A DNA stretch of 64,000 nt from Pseudomonadota bacterium (lineage in GTDB: Bacteria; Pseudomonadota; Alphaproteobacteria; UBA2136; JAPKEQ01): positions 62,001 through 126,000 of the forward strand of contig JAYZXF010000003.1 in the NCBI GenBank assembly GCA_036141575.1, given 5' to 3'. Positions 61,748 through 64,000 of this stretch are shown piece after piece. Both the position numbers and the translations under genes were made by a program. Positions within the stretch are counted from its first letter, which is position 1; the number at the start of each line of letters is the position of its first letter. The notes beneath the pieces were generated by a model that was given only the letters and a program-made list of their open reading frames with translations, ran no database searches and was not told where the DNA came from.

Positions 61748-62467
61748 ATGATGATGCGCTTTAAAGTCTTTATGAAAAGGATGGAAGATTATATCTTCCC
61801 CCCTCGTCTTGCTTTTTACCTAAAACGCATTGGTAAAGGTAAATTCTATAGCCTAAATAAGCTGGATCAACAGCTCCTTGAGTTTATTGATTATGAAAAC
61901 GGCTACTTTGTTGAGCTCGGCGCAAACGATGGCATCACTCAAGCGAACACAGCTCATTTTGAAAAGCATAAAGGTTGGAACGGCCTTCTGATTGAACCAA
62001 TCCCAAGTAAATTTTTAGAGTGTGTCCGTAATCGCAGCGAGAAAAACCACTTCGTGTGCGGAGCATGTGTAGGGTTTGACTATAAAGAACAGTTTGTTGA
62101 ACTTATTTATAGCGACCTAATGACCATCTCTAAAGAGCTTTCAGGCAGAGATGACGCTGAAGCACATGCCCAAAAAGGCTTAAACGTGATGAAGTCTCAC
62201 GAGACAAACTTTACGTTTGGCGCAAAAGCTTACACCCTCACCTCTCTCTTAAAGGACGCAAACGCTCCAAAGACAGTAGACCTTCTCTCTCTTGACGTTG
62301 AGGGAGCAGAACTTGAAGTTCTTAAAGGAGTCGACTTTGATACCTACAACTTCAAATACATGCTTATTGAATGCTGGGATAAAGACGGAATTACAGCCTT
62401 TTTAGAAGAAAAAGGTTACAAAATCATTAAGCAACTCAGCCGTCACGATTACCTCTTTTCTAAATAA
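61748..62467 (+). CDS. FkbM-family SAM-dependent methyltransferase
   Basis: The product is about 239 residues. Three adjacent ATGs (61748, 61751, 61754) compete and none has a strong ribosome site. The FkbM pattern is clear: GYFVELGANDGITQANTAHF (SAM site), LLIEPIPSKFLEC, and VDLLSLDVEGAELEVLKGVDF with the acidic residues. FkbM enzymes O-methylate sugars or polyketides, often in surface glycan synthesis. No glycan gene cluster is visible nearby. Confidence 0.88.
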   Translation: MMMRFKVFMKRMEDYIFPPRLAFYLKRIGKGKFYSLNKLDQQLLEFIDYENGYFVELGANDGITQANTAHFEKHKGWNGLLIEPIPSKFLECVRNRSEKNHFVCGACVGFDYKEQFVELIYSDLMTISKELSGRDDAEAHAQKGLNVMKSHETNFTFGAKAYTLTSLLKDANAPKTVDLLSLDVEGAELEVLKGVDFDTYNFKYMLIECWDKDGITAFLEEKGYKIIKQLSRHDYLFSK

Positions 62468-62602
62468 ATACACTTTTTTCAAAGTTTTTATTTTGCATAC
62501 AACTTTCCAGATGGTACCCTTTTAGGGATCATATAAATCTGTCTTACATTTAAGTGAGGATTTCTTCCTCCTTAATCTCACCCTTTTTCATGGAGTTTTC
62601 CA

Positions 62603-64000
62603 ATGAAACTGACTCGTTTTGCAGCAATTGCTGCACTGGCAATTGGCACCACGTCGCCCCTTGCTCTGCATGCTGACGGCCTGACGACTGGTGCAACCTT
62701 GCAGGAAGCACATTCGACACGGACCAACGTAACTGATGACATGCTGAACCGCCTGCGTGGCACCACGCCGCGCTTTGATTACACCATGTGGCTGCACCCT
62801 GAGCTCCAACTGAGCGAAAGCACCGTTGAACCCTCTCTGGGCTATCTGGAACGCATTCGCCGCATGGAAGAAGCAACCATTTATCTGCAAAACAGCAGCG
62901 CAACTACCGAGCAAGGCTCGAGTGGTTCTGGCGTTATCATTGATAACATCAACTGCTGGGCCCTGACCAATCACCACGTGATTGAAGGCGCCGATTTTGT
63001 GAATGTGAGCTTTATCAATGGCTGGCTGACCGATGGTACGCCGCAGATTGAAAATGTCAGCGCAACCATCATTGGCTACCCCGGCGACAAGACCCAAGAC
63101 TTCGACTTGGCTCTGATTCAACTGGACCATTGTAATGGTGCAGCATGGGCGCCCGTCATCACGGACCACACTCTGGTTCAGGTTGGCGAAACCGCTGTTG
63201 CTGTTGGTAACCCAATGAGCCAAACATGGTCGGTAACCACAGGTACTGTGAGCCATACCTCGCGTATGACTCTTGGCACTTGGCCGATGCTCCAGACTGA
63301 TGCCTCGGTAAACCCGGGTAACTCTGGTGGCCCGCTGTTTGACCAAAATGGTGAAGTGATTGGCATTAACACGTCAATCCTGTCTCGCCAACGTGAAAAC
63401 AACGGTCTGGCCTTTGCTGTTCGCAGTGATCTGGTGCGCTTGTTCCTGAACAACATGTACCGCTACGGTCAAATGCAAGTAAACCAAATCGGTATTCAGA
63501 TCGGTGGCATTTCCAAGTCGGAAGCCGCAATCATGGATATTCCGGGCGGTGTTTTGGTCAGCAAAGTTATGCCTGACACACCTGCAGCTGAAGCTGGCAT
63601 CCAAGAAGGTGACATCATCACGCATGTTGACGGCACGCTGATCACCAGCCAAAACCGTATCATCATGCAAGTCTGGTCGGCCGAGCCCAATATTGGTGCT
63701 CATGCACGCATTCTGCGTGAACAAGCCGATGGCACGGTTGAAGTTGTGGAAATGACCATCCCCGTACGTAATGTCTGGGAATCGGACTATACCGCACCTG
63801 AAGCTGAAGCTTATGATGACCTGATGGGTTGGACTCTGCAAGATGCACCCGAACATGGTGGTGTTCTCATCACTGATGTTGCAGCCATGGGCCCGGCACA
63901 TCGCCTGAACATGGAGCCGAGCACAACTTCTGAAAATCTGGCACCTTCGCGTCGTGTCATTGATGGCCGCCAGCGCATCGTCAAAATCAAAGTTGACGGT
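62603..64000 (+). CDS. HtrA-like exported serine protease with PDZ domain (3' end beyond window)
   Basis: ATG 62603 has GGAG at 7 nt. The open frame continues to the window edge (466 codons). A signal peptide is present (cleaved near ALHA-DG). The trypsin-like domain (about 85-260) has the triad His125 (TNHHVIEG), Asp168 (DFDLALIQ) and Ser241 (NPGNSGGPLF). A PDZ domain covers about 290-365 (GGVLVSKVMPDTPAAEAG, IQEGDIITHVDG), and a second PDZ-like segment begins near 412. About 60 residues between signal and protease match nothing I know. Leucine is almost always CTG. The likely role is periplasmic protein quality control or regulated proteolysis. Confidence 0.9.
   Translation, partial: MKLTRFAAIAALAIGTTSPLALHADGLTTGATLQEAHSTRTNVTDDMLNRLRGTTPRFDYTMWLHPELQLSESTVEPSLGYLERIRRMEEATIYLQNSSATTEQGSSGSGVIIDNINCWALTNHHVIEGADFVNVSFINGWLTDGTPQIENVSATIIGYPGDKTQDFDLALIQLDHCNGAAWAPVITDHTLVQVGETAVAVGNPMSQTWSVTTGTVSHTSRMTLGTWPMLQTDASVNPGNSGGPLFDQNGEVIGINTSILSRQRENNGLAFAVRSDLVRLFLNNMYRYGQMQVNQIGIQIGGISKSEAAIMDIPGGVLVSKVMPDTPAAEAGIQEGDIITHVDGTLITSQNRIIMQVWSAEPNIGAHARILREQADGTVEVVEMTIPVRNVWESDYTAPEAEAYDDLMGWTLQDAPEHGGVLITDVAAMGPAHRLNMEPSTTSENLAPSRRVIDGRQRIVKIKVDG

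Noticed and set aside
62588-63901. Long minus-strand frames opposite the protease
   Set aside because: They are antisense to a gene with an intact catalytic triad and a strong ribosome site; codon bias explains the open frames.
1-64000. CRISPR array, prophage or insertion sequence
   Set aside because: No regularly spaced repeats, transposase, integrase or phage structural genes were seen on either strand.

Overview
The window looks like a chromosomal segment of a moderately low-GC alphaproteobacterium. The evidence is gene order and gene type: mltB-rlpA-dacA-tmk-holB-metG-tatD, tolQ-tolR-tolA-tolB, proS-lolC/E-lolD-dnaE, and nuoA-N followed by birA-coaX-rnj are arrangements typical of that class. 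The short ProRS without the large editing insertion and the presence of RNase J agree. There is no rRNA, so nothing finer than class can be said. Genes are dense, with many 1-4 nt stop/start overlaps.

Layout. 1-6.2 kb: accessory genes (a YceI-cytochrome b561-YceI operon, an AT-rich orphan beside tRNA-Arg, an SH3 protein, a four-helix membrane protein), plus tRNA-His and tRNA-Leu. 6.3-16.3 kb (minus strand): a cell-wall/replication/translation operon from mltB to metG, continuing through a VOC protein, TatD and a flavin-reductase-like protein into a zinc-ribbon protein whose C-terminal TatD-like domain has lost its metal ligands. 16.4-17.9 kb: three tandem, separately terminated small paralogues of unknown function. 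18-24 kb: CCA-adding enzyme, PgpA, PncC, an ArsR-type regulator, lipoyl synthase, a lipoprotein, an orphan receiver and a DUF2628-like membrane protein. 24-29 kb: NADP-isocitrate dehydrogenase and the Tol system. 29-32.5 kb: an unknown protein, an O-methyltransferase and a TPR-sulfotransferase. 32.7-51.1 kb: rnj, coaX-like, birA and a complete 14-gene complex I operon carrying two extra genes, a MazG-like NTP pyrophosphohydrolase between nuoI and nuoJ and a six-cysteine exported protein between nuoD and nuoE. 51.2-61 kb: dnaE, three NUDIX-family genes (two with broken NUDIX boxes), lolD, lolC/E, two small envelope genes and proS. 61-64 kb: small ORFs, tRNA-Met, a FkbM methyltransferase and the start of an HtrA-like protease that runs off the window.

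The most unusual non-coding feature is a pair of 121-bp elements (19280-19400 and 32619-32739). Both form long imperfect hairpins with the same ends and several shared blocks. Base changes between the copies keep the outer stem paired, and each copy overlaps the stop codon of a minus-strand gene at a convergent gene junction. They look like members of an undescribed repeat or structured-RNA family.

A second whole-window pattern is that the genes fall into two styles. Housekeeping genes favour CTT/CTA/CTC for leucine and often have weak Shine-Dalgarno sites. A set of accessory genes favours CTG, has strong GGAG sites, and often carries an ATCGA-type sequence between stop codon and terminator.
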